DNA of 64,000 nucleotides from JAUUZQ01 sp964538375 (lineage in GTDB: Bacteria > Bacteroidota > Bacteroidia > Bacteroidales > GCA-2748055): the NCBI GenBank assembly GCA_964538375.1, contig CAZIFQ010000010.1:1-64000 (forward strand). Reading direction: 5' to 3'. Shown here piece by piece: positions 44,850 through 54,410 of this stretch (its first letter is position 1; every line of letters starts with the position of its first letter). Made by a program: the position numbers and the translations under genes. The notes under the pieces were generated by a model. That model was not told where the DNA came from and searched no databases. It saw nothing but the letters and a program-made list of their open reading frames with translations.

Positions 44850-46292
44850 ATGCTTAAACAAAGACTTCAGCAAAAACTTTTACAAAAGTTATCGCCACAG
44901 CAGATTCAGATGATCAAGCTGCTGGAGATTCCCGCCATACAGCTGGAGCAAAGGATCAAGAAGGAATTGGAAGAAAATCCTGTATTGGAAGAAGGGGCTG
45001 AGGACCAGTATACTGATGAGGATACAGATCCACTGGACAGCACAGATCAGGAGGAATTTTCGCTCGAGGACTATATGCAGGATGATGAGATTCCTACCTA
45101 TAAACTCCAGTCTCAGAACTACTCAAAAGATGATAAACATGAGGAAATTCCTTTTTCACTGGGGAGCAGCTTCAAGGAGCAGTTAAGCGATCAGCTTGGA
45201 CTCAGGAAACTCTCAGAAAAGCAAATACTACTGGCAGAATATATCATTGGTAATATTGACGATGACGGATATGTCAGGCGTGAATTAGAAGCGATCTCGG
45301 ATGATCTTGCATTTGCATACGGAACCGAAACATCTTATGAAGAACTGCATGAAGTATTGATGGTTATACAGGACTTTGATCCTGCAGGAGTCGGAGCAAG
45401 AAGTTTGCAGGAGTGCCTGATGCTGCAATTAAAAAGAAATGATATTGAGGATCCTGTGCATGAAACGGCATATAAAATTCTGAAATTCCATTTCAATGAA
45501 TTTACAAACAAGCATTTCAACAAGATCATCCAGCGTTTATCTATTACCGAAGAGGAACTTAAGGAGTCTCTGGATGTAATACTGAAATTAAATCCAAAGC
45601 CGGGAGGAGCATTTGGAGATGCTCAAAGCAAATCATTTCACCAAATCGTGCCGGACTTTATCCTGGAAGTAAACGAAGGTGAATTTCAGCTTTATCTCAA
45701 TTCAAACAATGTTCCAGAATTGCGGGTAAGTAAGACCTATTCTGAAATGTTGGAATCTTATAGTGCCAACAAAAAGAACGCAACAAAAGACGCCAAGGAT
45801 GCCGTGACATTTGTAAAGCAGAAATTAGATTCTGCCAAGTGGTTTATCGATGCAATTCGCCAGAGACAAAACACCTTGTTGTCAACAATGGAGTCCATCC
45901 TTGAGTATCAATCGGCCTATTTTACTGAGGGGGATGAAACTATGATGCGCCCCATGATATTAAAAGATATAGCTGATATTACAGGGCTTGATATATCTAC
46001 AATTTCAAGGGTAGTTAACAGCAAATATATTCAAACTCATTTTGGAATATTTCCATTGAAATACTTCTTCTCTGAAGGGATGCAAACTGATTCGGGAGAA
46101 GAGGTATCAACACGTGAAATAAAGAAAATCCTTCAGGATTGTATCGATGGAGAAGATAAGCGTAAGCCGCTTACTGATGACCGGCTTGCAGTAATCTTAC
46201 AAGAAAAAGGATATCAGATAGCTCGTCGGACCGTGGCAAAATACAGGGAACAGCTCAACTTACCGGTGGCACGATTGCGAAAAGAATTATAA
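44850..46292 (+). CDS. rpoN: RNA polymerase sigma-54 factor
   Basis: The 480-residue protein directs RNA polymerase to -24/-12 promoters and needs an AAA activator. Region I (MLKQRLQQKLLQKLSPQQIQMIKLLEIPAIQLEQRI) and the acidic region II are clear. The core-binding and HTH regions follow, with DISTISRVVNSKYIQTHFGIFPLKYFF. The C-terminal RpoN box ARRTVAKYREQ is intact. No enhancer-binding protein is in the window. It is in an apparent operon with asnS and a small membrane protein gene nine bases downstream. Confidence 0.97.
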   Translation: MLKQRLQQKLLQKLSPQQIQMIKLLEIPAIQLEQRIKKELEENPVLEEGAEDQYTDEDTDPLDSTDQEEFSLEDYMQDDEIPTYKLQSQNYSKDDKHEEIPFSLGSSFKEQLSDQLGLRKLSEKQILLAEYIIGNIDDDGYVRRELEAISDDLAFAYGTETSYEELHEVLMVIQDFDPAGVGARSLQECLMLQLKRNDIEDPVHETAYKILKFHFNEFTNKHFNKIIQRLSITEEELKESLDVILKLNPKPGGAFGDAQSKSFHQIVPDFILEVNEGEFQLYLNSNNVPELRVSKTYSEMLESYSANKKNATKDAKDAVTFVKQKLDSAKWFIDAIRQRQNTLLSTMESILEYQSAYFTEGDETMMRPMILKDIADITGLDISTISRVVNSKYIQTHFGIFPLKYFFSEGMQTDSGEEVSTREIKKILQDCIDGEDKRKPLTDDRLAVILQEKGYQIARRTVAKYREQLNLPVARLRKEL

Positions 46293-46300
46293 TTACACTT

Positions 46301-46918
46301 ATGGAGAAACTTCTTGCAAAAATCTTCTCTGTCTTGTTTCACCCACTTTTAATGACTACAGCCGGATTGCTGATACTTTTTAATTCGGGAACCTCACTTG
46401 CAGTAGTCCAGCCAGAGGTAAAAAGAATATCCATGATTGTGGTTTTTTTGTTTACCTGTGTGTTTCCCATTGGACTCTTTGTAATGCTATACTTGACGAA
46501 GATGATCAAAGATTTTGAAATATCTGAAAAGGGAGAGAGAACCTTGCCCATTGCGCTGACCATTGTCCTTTTGCTATTTACTTTTTTTGTGATGAGAGGG
46601 ATTCCTCAATTGGAACGCGGACATATTTCATTTTTATTGGCACCTTCAGTTGGGATGTTACTCGTGCTGATTATTAACAATTACATGAAAGTTAGTATAC
46701 ATATGCTTGGGATAGGAGGGGTCCTGGGAATGCTACTTATCGTCATCGTATTTTACAATGCGCCATTACAAACGCTGTTCGTATTGATGATACTTGCTGC
46801 GGGAATTACTGGTACAGCGAGGTTAATTCTTAAATCACATACTCCTAAAGAGCTATTGGTAGGTTTGCTGACAGGGTTTATGACTACCGCTATGATAATG
46901 ATTATTTTCTTAATCTGA
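46301..46918 (+). CDS. PAP2-like multi-spanning membrane protein
   Basis: The 205-residue protein has about six transmembrane helices. A NNYMKVSIHMLGIGGVLGMLL segment resembles the PAP2 (phosphatidic acid phosphatase) pattern in which Ser-x-His is followed by a Gly-rich helix. The first PAP2 motif, K-x6-R-P, is not convincingly present; KGERTLPIAL is a weak counterpart. It may be a divergent PAP2 member, as found next to rpoN in other Bacteroidota. The last nine bases overlap the stop region of the convergent DUF4296 gene. Confidence 0.65.
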   Translation: MEKLLAKIFSVLFHPLLMTTAGLLILFNSGTSLAVVQPEVKRISMIVVFLFTCVFPIGLFVMLYLTKMIKDFEISEKGERTLPIALTIVLLLFTFFVMRGIPQLERGHISFLLAPSVGMLLVLIINNYMKVSIHMLGIGGVLGMLLIVIVFYNAPLQTLFVLMILAAGITGTARLILKSHTPKELLVGLLTGFMTTAMIMIIFLI

Positions 46919-47413
46919 TATTTTCAGCCCCCGGGATTTTGGAACGGGTTTGTTCCTGGATCTTTTCGGCCGTTCAGGGTCAACTTCCTTATAGACTTTC
47001 TTCTGAACTTCCTCCTGTATGTTCTCTTTTTCAACTTTCTGTTCCTTATCAAGTTGATCCTTCAACAGGTTTAGCTTCATCAGGACTTCATCATACAAAT
47101 CGTCTAGTAAATGAGGATATTTTGTATACTCTTTTAACGTTAGTTCAAATGTTTCTCTTTCAACTTCGTGATCAACAAAAATCAATCCATACAAATCAAT
47201 GCTATCGTTTGGATTGTATTTGCGGTAATAAGATACATCATTCGTGATTCCATCCAGAAGATGAATATCCACCATTAGCTCAACCATCTCATCCCGGGGT
47301 AGAAATTTTTTTCCCTTGATTTGTTTTTTTTCATTACAGCCGGAGGCGAGAAGTATAAATACTGATGCCAGGAGGATTGAAATACCTGGTCGAAAAGATC
47401 TATTTGATGTCAT
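46910..47413 (-). CDS. DUF4296 lipoprotein
   Basis: This 167-residue protein has a lipobox (ASGC, Cys26). The DUF4296 domain includes LPRDEMVELMVDIHLLDGI, YYRKYNPNDSID and FVDHEVERETFELTLKEY, followed by a charged coiled-coil tail rich in Lys and Glu (about 115-167). The function of DUF4296 is unknown. It is widespread in Bacteroidota. It overlaps the sprF gene by 14 bases, placing it as the last gene of the adhesin operon. Confidence 0.9.
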   Translation of the reverse strand: MTSNRSFRPGISILLASVFILLASGCNEKKQIKGKKFLPRDEMVELMVDIHLLDGITNDVSYYRKYNPNDSIDLYGLIFVDHEVERETFELTLKEYTKYPHLLDDLYDEVLMKLNLLKDQLDKEQKVEKENIQEEVQKKVYKEVDPERPKRSRNKPVPKSRGLKISD

Positions 47414-48296
47414 TGAACCTGTATCCTATCATTAATTCATGTGAACCCAAATTGTATTTTCTCAAGTCAGTGATACCAATATCATAGGCATATCCGAAGT
47501 AGAATTTGTCATCGTAATTATAGCCAGCCATTAGACTAATGGCTTCGTGAAAACGGTATCCGATTCCCGCCCAAACCATCTCCTGCCATTCAACTTTAGT
47601 GTTTAGTTCGAAACGGAATTCTTTTGGAGCAGTGGCCTTTATAATTACTGCCGGTTCCAGGATCCAATCTGGGTCAACCTCAAATCTATATCCCCCGGTA
47701 ATAAATAGATGGCTCTTGAGTTTATTCAGGCCGGTTTTTTCATCAAATATTGTGAGTTTATTATTCAAAAGTTGAGCAACAGAGATACCTGCATAAAACT
47801 CATCTGCATACATATATACTCCAATACCCGCATCAGGCACATAAGTAGTACTTACTACTCCCTGGATAACATAATCAGAAGGATCTTGAGGGGTAAGCTG
47901 AGTACCATCAATTTTATATTGTAACACACTGAAAGAAAGCCCCATTGACAGCCTTATGTCTGGTGTAATAGCAATATTGTAAGCATATGATCCGGTAGCG
48001 CCGGTTCTACTGGTCGGGCCAGTAACATCGGTATAGATATATCCTCCAAATCCCATGTCCATTTTTGTATGGGGTCCATAAAATGCTATCGAGTTGGTAA
48101 GGGGCGGATCTACCATGCCAACCCATTGAAAGCGATGATTTGTCCGAATTTGATAGTAGTCATGAACTCCGGCCAGGGCAGGATTGATAACGAAATCATT
48201 GAACATGTATTGAGAATACTGTGGCAACTGTTGTCCTGTAAGATTCATTGATCCGGCAAGAAACAGCAACAATATGTATGTATATAGTTTTCTCAT
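47400..48296 (-). CDS. PorP/SprF family type IX secretion membrane protein
   Basis: The 298-residue outer-membrane protein has a signal peptide (to about residue 21, LTGQQ) and the PorP/SprF start QLPQYSQYMFNDFVINPALAGVHDYY. RTNHRFQWVG and FYGPHTKMDMGFGGYIY follow, then beta strands of a barrel ending GYRFNDIK. SprF in Flavobacterium johnsoniae is needed for SprB secretion, and relatives are usually next to a large type B cargo protein. Here it lies three bases after the adhesin gene, so it is probably that protein's dedicated partner. Confidence 0.93.
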   Translation of the reverse strand: MRKLYTYILLLFLAGSMNLTGQQLPQYSQYMFNDFVINPALAGVHDYYQIRTNHRFQWVGMVDPPLTNSIAFYGPHTKMDMGFGGYIYTDVTGPTSRTGATGSYAYNIAITPDIRLSMGLSFSVLQYKIDGTQLTPQDPSDYVIQGVVSTTYVPDAGIGVYMYADEFYAGISVAQLLNNKLTIFDEKTGLNKLKSHLFITGGYRFEVDPDWILEPAVIIKATAPKEFRFELNTKVEWQEMVWAGIGYRFHEAISLMAGYNYDDKFYFGYAYDIGITDLRKYNLGSHELMIGYRFNDIK

Positions 48297-48299
48297 TCT

Positions 48300-51200
48300 T
48301 TACCGTATAATCGTTACATTACCTGTTATTGGTGTTGCGTCAGGATAAGGTATAATTATATAATAATATGTGCCAATAGGAACGTCTTTGCCTTTAGATG
48401 TACCATCCCAGCGTTTGTCATCTGAATACCCGATGGAAGAAAATACCCTGCTTCCCCAGCGCGTGTAAACTTCGACTAACATTTGTGGGAATCGACTTGC
48501 ATTTTCAATCTCAAAATACTGGTTAATGTCATCTCCATTATTTGGAGAAAAAGCATTGAAAACTGTAATGTCCTCAATAACCTCAATACGCACAGAATCT
48601 GATTCAACACATCCATTTTCGTTGGTTGCATAGACGACGTAAATAATCGTACTTTGTGCTGTTGCAAGCGGATCAGCTATATCATTGGCGTCCAGACCGG
48701 ATGAAGGAACCCAGTTATAAGATTCAATCGGGCCACCAATTGCTTCAAGCTGAATTGTTTGTCCTTCAAGAGCAACAGTATCCTGTGTGACTTCTATACC
48801 AACAATTGGCAGTATAGTTATAGTCATTGAATCAATATCATAACAACCATATGGGGATGACGTTTCAGTCTCAGTATATGCATAGGTAATTGTTTCAATT
48901 ACCTCAACAGCAATTGGATTAGATATACCCTGGTTGCTCAGGTAGGTTACTGGTTCCCAAAGCACAACATCTCCTGCTTTTCCATCAAGTATAATAGTTT
49001 CACCCTGGCAGATTGTTGTGTCCTGTCCGGCATCAGCATTTAAAATGATCAGCGAAGAAATAAAGATATCCTCTGTAATACTGCAGCTAGTGTTATCTGT
49101 AATTATAACACTGTAATTTCCCGCAACAACATTAGTTAAATCCTCTGTGGTGCTCCCGTTGGACCAGCTATATGAATAAGCTCCAGTTCCTCCGGCTACT
49201 GTAATATCAACTGCGCCGGTCTCACTGAATGCATTGCAATTGGCTGCTGTTGGAATAGAATTTACCAGGAGCTGATCTGGCTCATCAATATAAACAGAAT
49301 CCCAGTATAGCTTGCCGTCTTCATCGAAAGCTCTTAAAATGTACATGATGTCTCCGGGAAGGTCTTCAAAGCGTGCTGAAGTAACATAAATTGCACCATC
49401 ATCAATGGAATATTGTACTTCTCCGACACCATCCTGGGGTTGGAATTCAATGAAACCATCATCAGCACCAAAGCATGATACATCGCTTGAATCAATGATC
49501 ATGATTAAGGGTAATATATCATAGATATGGATAGTTTCTTCATGTACACAGCCAAGGGCATCTCTCACAACTACATCATAGTCTCCTGTAACAAGGTCTG
49601 TATAAGACATGGTTGAAGAGAATGTTCCTGTTAATCCGTCAATGGAATAATCATATGGAGGAGTTCCGCCAGATGGAGAGGATATGGTAATGGTACCAAG
49701 TACATCATCTACATAATCAGTTTTATCGATTGTGGCAGTAATTTCTAATGGCTCATTGATTGTAACGTCAACGGTGGATGTGCATCCTCCTGTATCTCTC
49801 GCGTAGATGGTATATTCTCCGCCTGCTATTCCGGGAAAGTCGCCGCTGGCCTGGTAAGTCATTCCGCCGTTTGAATATTCAAATGATTCCCACCCGCCGG
49901 TTGCTGTTGCGGAAATGATCCCGTTCGTTCCTCCATAACATGGAGACACGTGTGTAAGCAATGCGTTAAGGGAAATAGGTATCGGATTAACAAATGTATA
50001 ATCATTTACATGCAATGCGCAGCCATTGTTGTCTTTCACATATACTTCGTAGGTGTCAGGTATTAAGCCAGTAAATGAAGCAGAGCTTCCAAAAGTAACT
50101 CCATTGTCAATAGAGTATTCGTAAGGAGGTGTTCCCCCGGAAATATATATATATATTTCGGCATCATTTGATCCGTTACATGAAATGAAATCAGTTCTTA
50201 CGGAGTCAACAACTATGACTGTGGGTTCTTTTACAGTAATGATGTTGCTTGTAACAGGGCCACATAGAGCTGCATCAACAACATCCACAGTATAGTCACC
50301 TGCCGGTAGACCACTGAAGGTTCCATTATTCTGTGGCGGCAATAAAGCTGGATTCAGAGTAAAGATATATGGCGTTGTTCCTCCCGTAACGTTTGTCAAG
50401 ACTGAACCGGTTGATGCACCGTTGCAAGCAACTGCAATAGTGTCCTCCAAAATAAATGTTATCGGGTCAGGTTCAGTTATTGTTAACAGCGTATCTGTTT
50501 TACATCCATTAATATCTTTCGCTGTAGCCGCAGTGTCGCCTGCAACCAAACCTGTAAATAATCCTAAAACCTGGAAGCTCAGGTCATTCAATGAATACTG
50601 TGGTACCCCGGTTCCTCCTGTAGCATGTAAGTCTAATTCCCCATTGTTTCCTCCGCTACATCCTGTAACGTTGGTGATGTCTGCCTGGTCAAAAACCAAC
50701 TTGTCAGGTCTCAAAACCTCCATTAAGGTATCTTTTGTACACAAACTATCATCAATGATCTGAACATCATAAGATCCTCCTATAAGATTCAGAAATTCGC
50801 CGTTGATTTGAGTTGCTCCTCCATTTATTGAGTATAACAGCGTTCCTGTCCCTCCACTGGCAATTAAGGCGATACGTCCCTCGGGAGTGTCCCAACATTC
50901 AGTAACATTATCTACTTCATGAAAAGGTATAGATATGGGGAAAGGTTCATCAACCTCAAGAGCGCCATTGATGGTTCTTTCGCACCCGACATTGTCTTTT
51001 ATCCTGAAGTCATAAAAACCTCCAGGAAGATTTGGAAAGGAACTTTCCGTTTGCCAGTTGACGCCTCCATTGATAGTGAATTGATAGGGAGGTACACCTC
51101 CACTATATGTATTCACAGCAATTTCTGCATCAGCATCTCCATTGCAGGTATTAGACCCAAAAACACCATAGTCGGTATAACTAATCTGCCCTGGCTGATT

Positions 51201-54200
51201 CACTGCAATTGCATCACTTGTTTCACAGCCATTGAAATCTTTGGTATAAATAGTGTATGTTCCTGCTGGTAGTCCTGTAAATAAGTTACTTCCCTGGTAG
51301 GGGAATCCAAGCTTTCGGTATTCATATGGTGCAACACCACCGCTTGGTGTAACTTCTATTTCTCCTGTTAATTCACTATAGCAAGTAACATCTGTTGGAG
51401 TAAGTATTGATGAGAGTTCAGCGGGCTGTGTAAGTATTACAGCATCAGGATAAGTAACCATACAAATACTGTTATCAGTAACTTCAAGGGTGTATTTATT
51501 TGCTGAAAGAAGGATTGGATCCTCATCCGTTGAAACGACTGTCCCAAGGCTGTCTTTCCAAACAACGCTGTAAGGTGCTGATCCTCCGGAAATTGATATG
51601 TCAATATCACCATTATTATCACCAAAGCACAAGAGGTTGGTTTGTCCGTCAAATGATACGGTAATAGCTGTCGGTTCACTAATGGTTGCTACGTTCGTAA
51701 ATACATTTGAACAGGTATGGGAATCTGTTACAGTAAGGTCGTATTGTCCAGCTTCCAGACCGGTAACATCTGCAGTGGTTTCGTTAAATCCATTTGGTCC
51801 GGACCAAAGAAAAGTGTATCCTGGTGTTCCTCCGGCGGGAATAACTGAGATTGTTCCGTCATCATTCCCATTACATGTAATATTATCAGATGTTGCACCG
51901 AAGGTAATCTCTGTAGGTTCACTTATGGTGACCTCATTGGGATAGTCAGTACTACATAATTTGGAATCCTCGAGCAGCAAAGAATAGTCACCAGGTTCGA
52001 GTCCGCTTATATCTTTTGTAAATTGGGGGAAGGCTCCCGGACCATTCCATGTGAAATTATATGGTGCAGTTCCTCCGCTAAGGGTTATGTCAATTGCTCC
52101 GTCGTCTGATTCAAAACAATTTGCATCTAAAGGGCTAAATATTGCTACCAGCGGATCCGGTTCAGAAACTTTTTCTGCCGGGAAATCCTGGGTACAAAAA
52201 AGAGCGTCTGTTACTGTTAATGTATAATCCGCTGCTGCTAGTCCTGCAATATCTTCAGTGTTATTCGTATAGGGAAGTGGACTGTCCCAACTATAAGTAT
52301 ATGGTCCAACACCTCCATTTATTGTAGCATCAATTGCGCCATTTCCAGATGCATTACACTGGAGGTTAGTGACATCGAATGTGGCAGTGATTTCTGTGTT
52401 TTCGTTTACTACAAGGCCTCCGAATACTTCAAAGCATGAATGTGAATCAGTAATCGTTACTTCGTATGTTCCGGCAATTAGGCCGGTTTGATCTTCACTG
52501 TTTGGTGAGGAGATACCGGGGCCTATCCAGACAAAACTATAGGGAGAGGTTCCTCCGGCCGGTGAAATATCAATTGCACCTGTTGCACCGGTATGACAAT
52601 TGACAGGCGTGATAATTTCTGTCTTGGTAATTACAGCAGGTTCACCAATCACTGCGAAGTTATTAATTATTAGTTCACATGCCTGGTTATCAGTGAGTTT
52701 AATCTTATAAGTATCAGCAAACAAGTTAGTCGGATTAGTTCCCGTACTGGTGTGAGCGGGATTTATCCCTGTCCACTCAATTGTATATCCCGGAGTGCCT
52801 CCACTAACTGTTGCCTCCGCAGTTCCATTATTATCACCATTACATATGGCATTTTTTGAGCTTAGCAGGGATGCTGCGACTGCCGTTGGTTCCCCAAGAT
52901 TTATCGTATCCGAAAAGATTTTAGGACATCCTTTGTTATCTATAACCTGAAGTGTATATAAGCCGGCAGAAAGTATACCAGTTGGATCTTCATCACCTGA
53001 GTTAACCGGTCCTGTCCAATTGGTGCTTGCATATGGTTGAGTACCACCGCTGATTGATACTTCAATGGAACCATCGGAGAACCCATAACATGTAGGTTCA
53101 ACAACTTTATCAATACTTAGGGCAATCAGCTTAGGCTCAAAGATTTCAGCCGCCGGGTTGTATATTTTTGTACATCCGTCATCGTCAATTATCGTTACCT
53201 TGTATTCATCAGCGATCAGGTCATCAGGATTTCGTTTTGTACTTGTATGCCCTGTAGTAAGCCCTTCCCATAAGAAAGTAACAGGATTTTTTCCGCCGGT
53301 GAGAGAGATATTTATCTTGCCTGTACTTCCTCCATAGCATAAGACGCTATCGGAAGAGACTACAGTCATGATTATCTCCGCGGCTTCTCCAACTGTATAA
53401 TCACCGCCTAAAACAGTACATTCATTTGCATCGGTAACGGTCACTTTGTAAGCCCCTGCTATTAATCCAGTTTGGTCTTCAACGGTTGGGAATACAATAC
53501 CGGGCCCCTCCCAGAAATAAGTATAGGTAACTCCACCAAATGGTGTTCCTCCTGCAGCAGTAATATCAATGGAACCGCTTGCATCACCATAGCAAAGGGC
53601 ATCAGTAATTAAATCATCAGTTACTGTTAACAGGGGCGGTATGTCAATAAACAAATTTGTGGTGTCATCAGTACTTAAACAGGAACCGGTATTGTCTGTA
53701 ACCGTAACAGTATATGTACCTGTACCCAGATCGATAAATAGCCCATCAAGATTATTCTTTGAGTCGGCTCCGGTTAAGGTATAAAGCAGATTGCCTGCTT
53801 CACCAGTAGCTTTCACATCAATGATTCCGTCATTGACCCCGGCACAATTGATGTCAGAAATAGTTGTTGATATTATTTGAATAGGATCAGGACCTCCAAT
53901 AGTAACCGGATTCAGAAATAGAGGAGATGTTTCAGTATGACCTATGTCGTCAATAATAATGTATCCAACCCCTTTAGGATGATCTTTGAATTGGACTATT
54001 CTGCTCGCAGTAAAAGCTGCGTCAACCACCACGCCCTCTAGAAAAAAGGTGTAACTCAGATTCCCAATCCCTCCGCTTACTTCAATATCAACAATTCCGT
54101 CTGAAAGACCACCACAACTAACATTGGTAATGGAAGAATCAACAAGTGTGATCGTCTGCGCCTGCATGGTGATTGTAGTCACCAACAGCAGAAATATATT

Positions 54201-54221
54201 TATGAATACCTTTTTCCCCAT
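48300..54221 (-). CDS. Giant SprB-repeat surface adhesin with T9SS type B (gliding C-terminal) sorting domain
   Basis: The 1973-residue protein has a signal peptide (to about residue 22) and then, by eye, 21 SprB-type repeats of about 75-85 residues up to about 1725. Each starts near a Cys and contains a G-x-I-x-(V/I)-x-x-x-GG motif. Repeats 3-11 mostly end in a Trp strand (such as YTFLWSG), while repeats 12-20 have YSID or YEYS types; repeat 19 lacks the Cys. Two Ig- or PKD-like domains (about 1730-1885) and a C-terminal domain with AFSPNNGDDINQYFEI and VYTRWGSRVF follow. This is the CHU_C/type B T9SS signal. The related SprB is a motile adhesin in gliding cells. The PorP/SprF gene follows by three bases. 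Confidence 0.95.
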   Translation of the reverse strand: MGKKVFINIFLLLVTTITMQAQTITLVDSSITNVSCGGLSDGIVDIEVSGGIGNLSYTFFLEGVVVDAAFTASRIVQFKDHPKGVGYIIIDDIGHTETSPLFLNPVTIGGPDPIQIISTTISDINCAGVNDGIIDVKATGEAGNLLYTLTGADSKNNLDGLFIDLGTGTYTVTVTDNTGSCLSTDDTTNLFIDIPPLLTVTDDLITDALCYGDASGSIDITAAGGTPFGGVTYTYFWEGPGIVFPTVEDQTGLIAGAYKVTVTDANECTVLGGDYTVGEAAEIIMTVVSSDSVLCYGGSTGKINISLTGGKNPVTFLWEGLTTGHTSTKRNPDDLIADEYKVTIIDDDGCTKIYNPAAEIFEPKLIALSIDKVVEPTCYGFSDGSIEVSISGGTQPYASTNWTGPVNSGDEDPTGILSAGLYTLQVIDNKGCPKIFSDTINLGEPTAVAASLLSSKNAICNGDNNGTAEATVSGGTPGYTIEWTGINPAHTSTGTNPTNLFADTYKIKLTDNQACELIINNFAVIGEPAVITKTEIITPVNCHTGATGAIDISPAGGTSPYSFVWIGPGISSPNSEDQTGLIAGTYEVTITDSHSCFEVFGGLVVNENTEITATFDVTNLQCNASGNGAIDATINGGVGPYTYSWDSPLPYTNNTEDIAGLAAADYTLTVTDALFCTQDFPAEKVSEPDPLVAIFSPLDANCFESDDGAIDITLSGGTAPYNFTWNGPGAFPQFTKDISGLEPGDYSLLLEDSKLCSTDYPNEVTISEPTEITFGATSDNITCNGNDDGTISVIPAGGTPGYTFLWSGPNGFNETTADVTGLEAGQYDLTVTDSHTCSNVFTNVATISEPTAITVSFDGQTNLLCFGDNNGDIDISISGGSAPYSVVWKDSLGTVVSTDEDPILLSANKYTLEVTDNSICMVTYPDAVILTQPAELSSILTPTDVTCYSELTGEIEVTPSGGVAPYEYRKLGFPYQGSNLFTGLPAGTYTIYTKDFNGCETSDAIAVNQPGQISYTDYGVFGSNTCNGDADAEIAVNTYSGGVPPYQFTINGGVNWQTESSFPNLPGGFYDFRIKDNVGCERTINGALEVDEPFPISIPFHEVDNVTECWDTPEGRIALIASGGTGTLLYSINGGATQINGEFLNLIGGSYDVQIIDDSLCTKDTLMEVLRPDKLVFDQADITNVTGCSGGNNGELDLHATGGTGVPQYSLNDLSFQVLGLFTGLVAGDTAATAKDINGCKTDTLLTITEPDPITFILEDTIAVACNGASTGSVLTNVTGGTTPYIFTLNPALLPPQNNGTFSGLPAGDYTVDVVDAALCGPVTSNIITVKEPTVIVVDSVRTDFISCNGSNDAEIYIYISGGTPPYEYSIDNGVTFGSSASFTGLIPDTYEVYVKDNNGCALHVNDYTFVNPIPISLNALLTHVSPCYGGTNGIISATATGGWESFEYSNGGMTYQASGDFPGIAGGEYTIYARDTGGCTSTVDVTINEPLEITATIDKTDYVDDVLGTITISSPSGGTPPYDYSIDGLTGTFSSTMSYTDLVTGDYDVVVRDALGCVHEETIHIYDILPLIMIIDSSDVSCFGADDGFIEFQPQDGVGEVQYSIDDGAIYVTSARFEDLPGDIMYILRAFDEDGKLYWDSVYIDEPDQLLVNSIPTAANCNAFSETGAVDITVAGGTGAYSYSWSNGSTTEDLTNVVAGNYSVIITDNTSCSITEDIFISSLIILNADAGQDTTICQGETIILDGKAGDVVLWEPVTYLSNQGISNPIAVEVIETITYAYTETETSSPYGCYDIDSMTITILPIVGIEVTQDTVALEGQTIQLEAIGGPIESYNWVPSSGLDANDIADPLATAQSTIIYVVYATNENGCVESDSVRIEVIEDITVFNAFSPNNGDDINQYFEIENASRFPQMLVEVYTRWGSRVFSSIGYSDDKRWDGTSKGKDVPIGTYYYIIIPYPDATPITGNVTIIR

Positions 54222-54410
54222 ACTATACCTTTAAGGTCTGCCGAATTGTATCGCACACTAAACTGAGAGCTTATACGTATTACGTTCGCATAAAGTTTCG
54301 TGTATTTTGTCAAAGTTTTACCTTAACTCATAAATTTAGAATATTTTTAAATAGGCCTGTTATTATTTATCAACAAGTTCATGTAGCGTAAAGAGTTAAT
54401 AAATAGCCAA

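Noticed and set aside
48300..54221. CRISPR array or satellite DNA
   Set aside because: The periodic sequence encodes diverged SprB protein repeats; unit lengths vary and DNA identity between units is low, with no conserved direct repeats and spacers.
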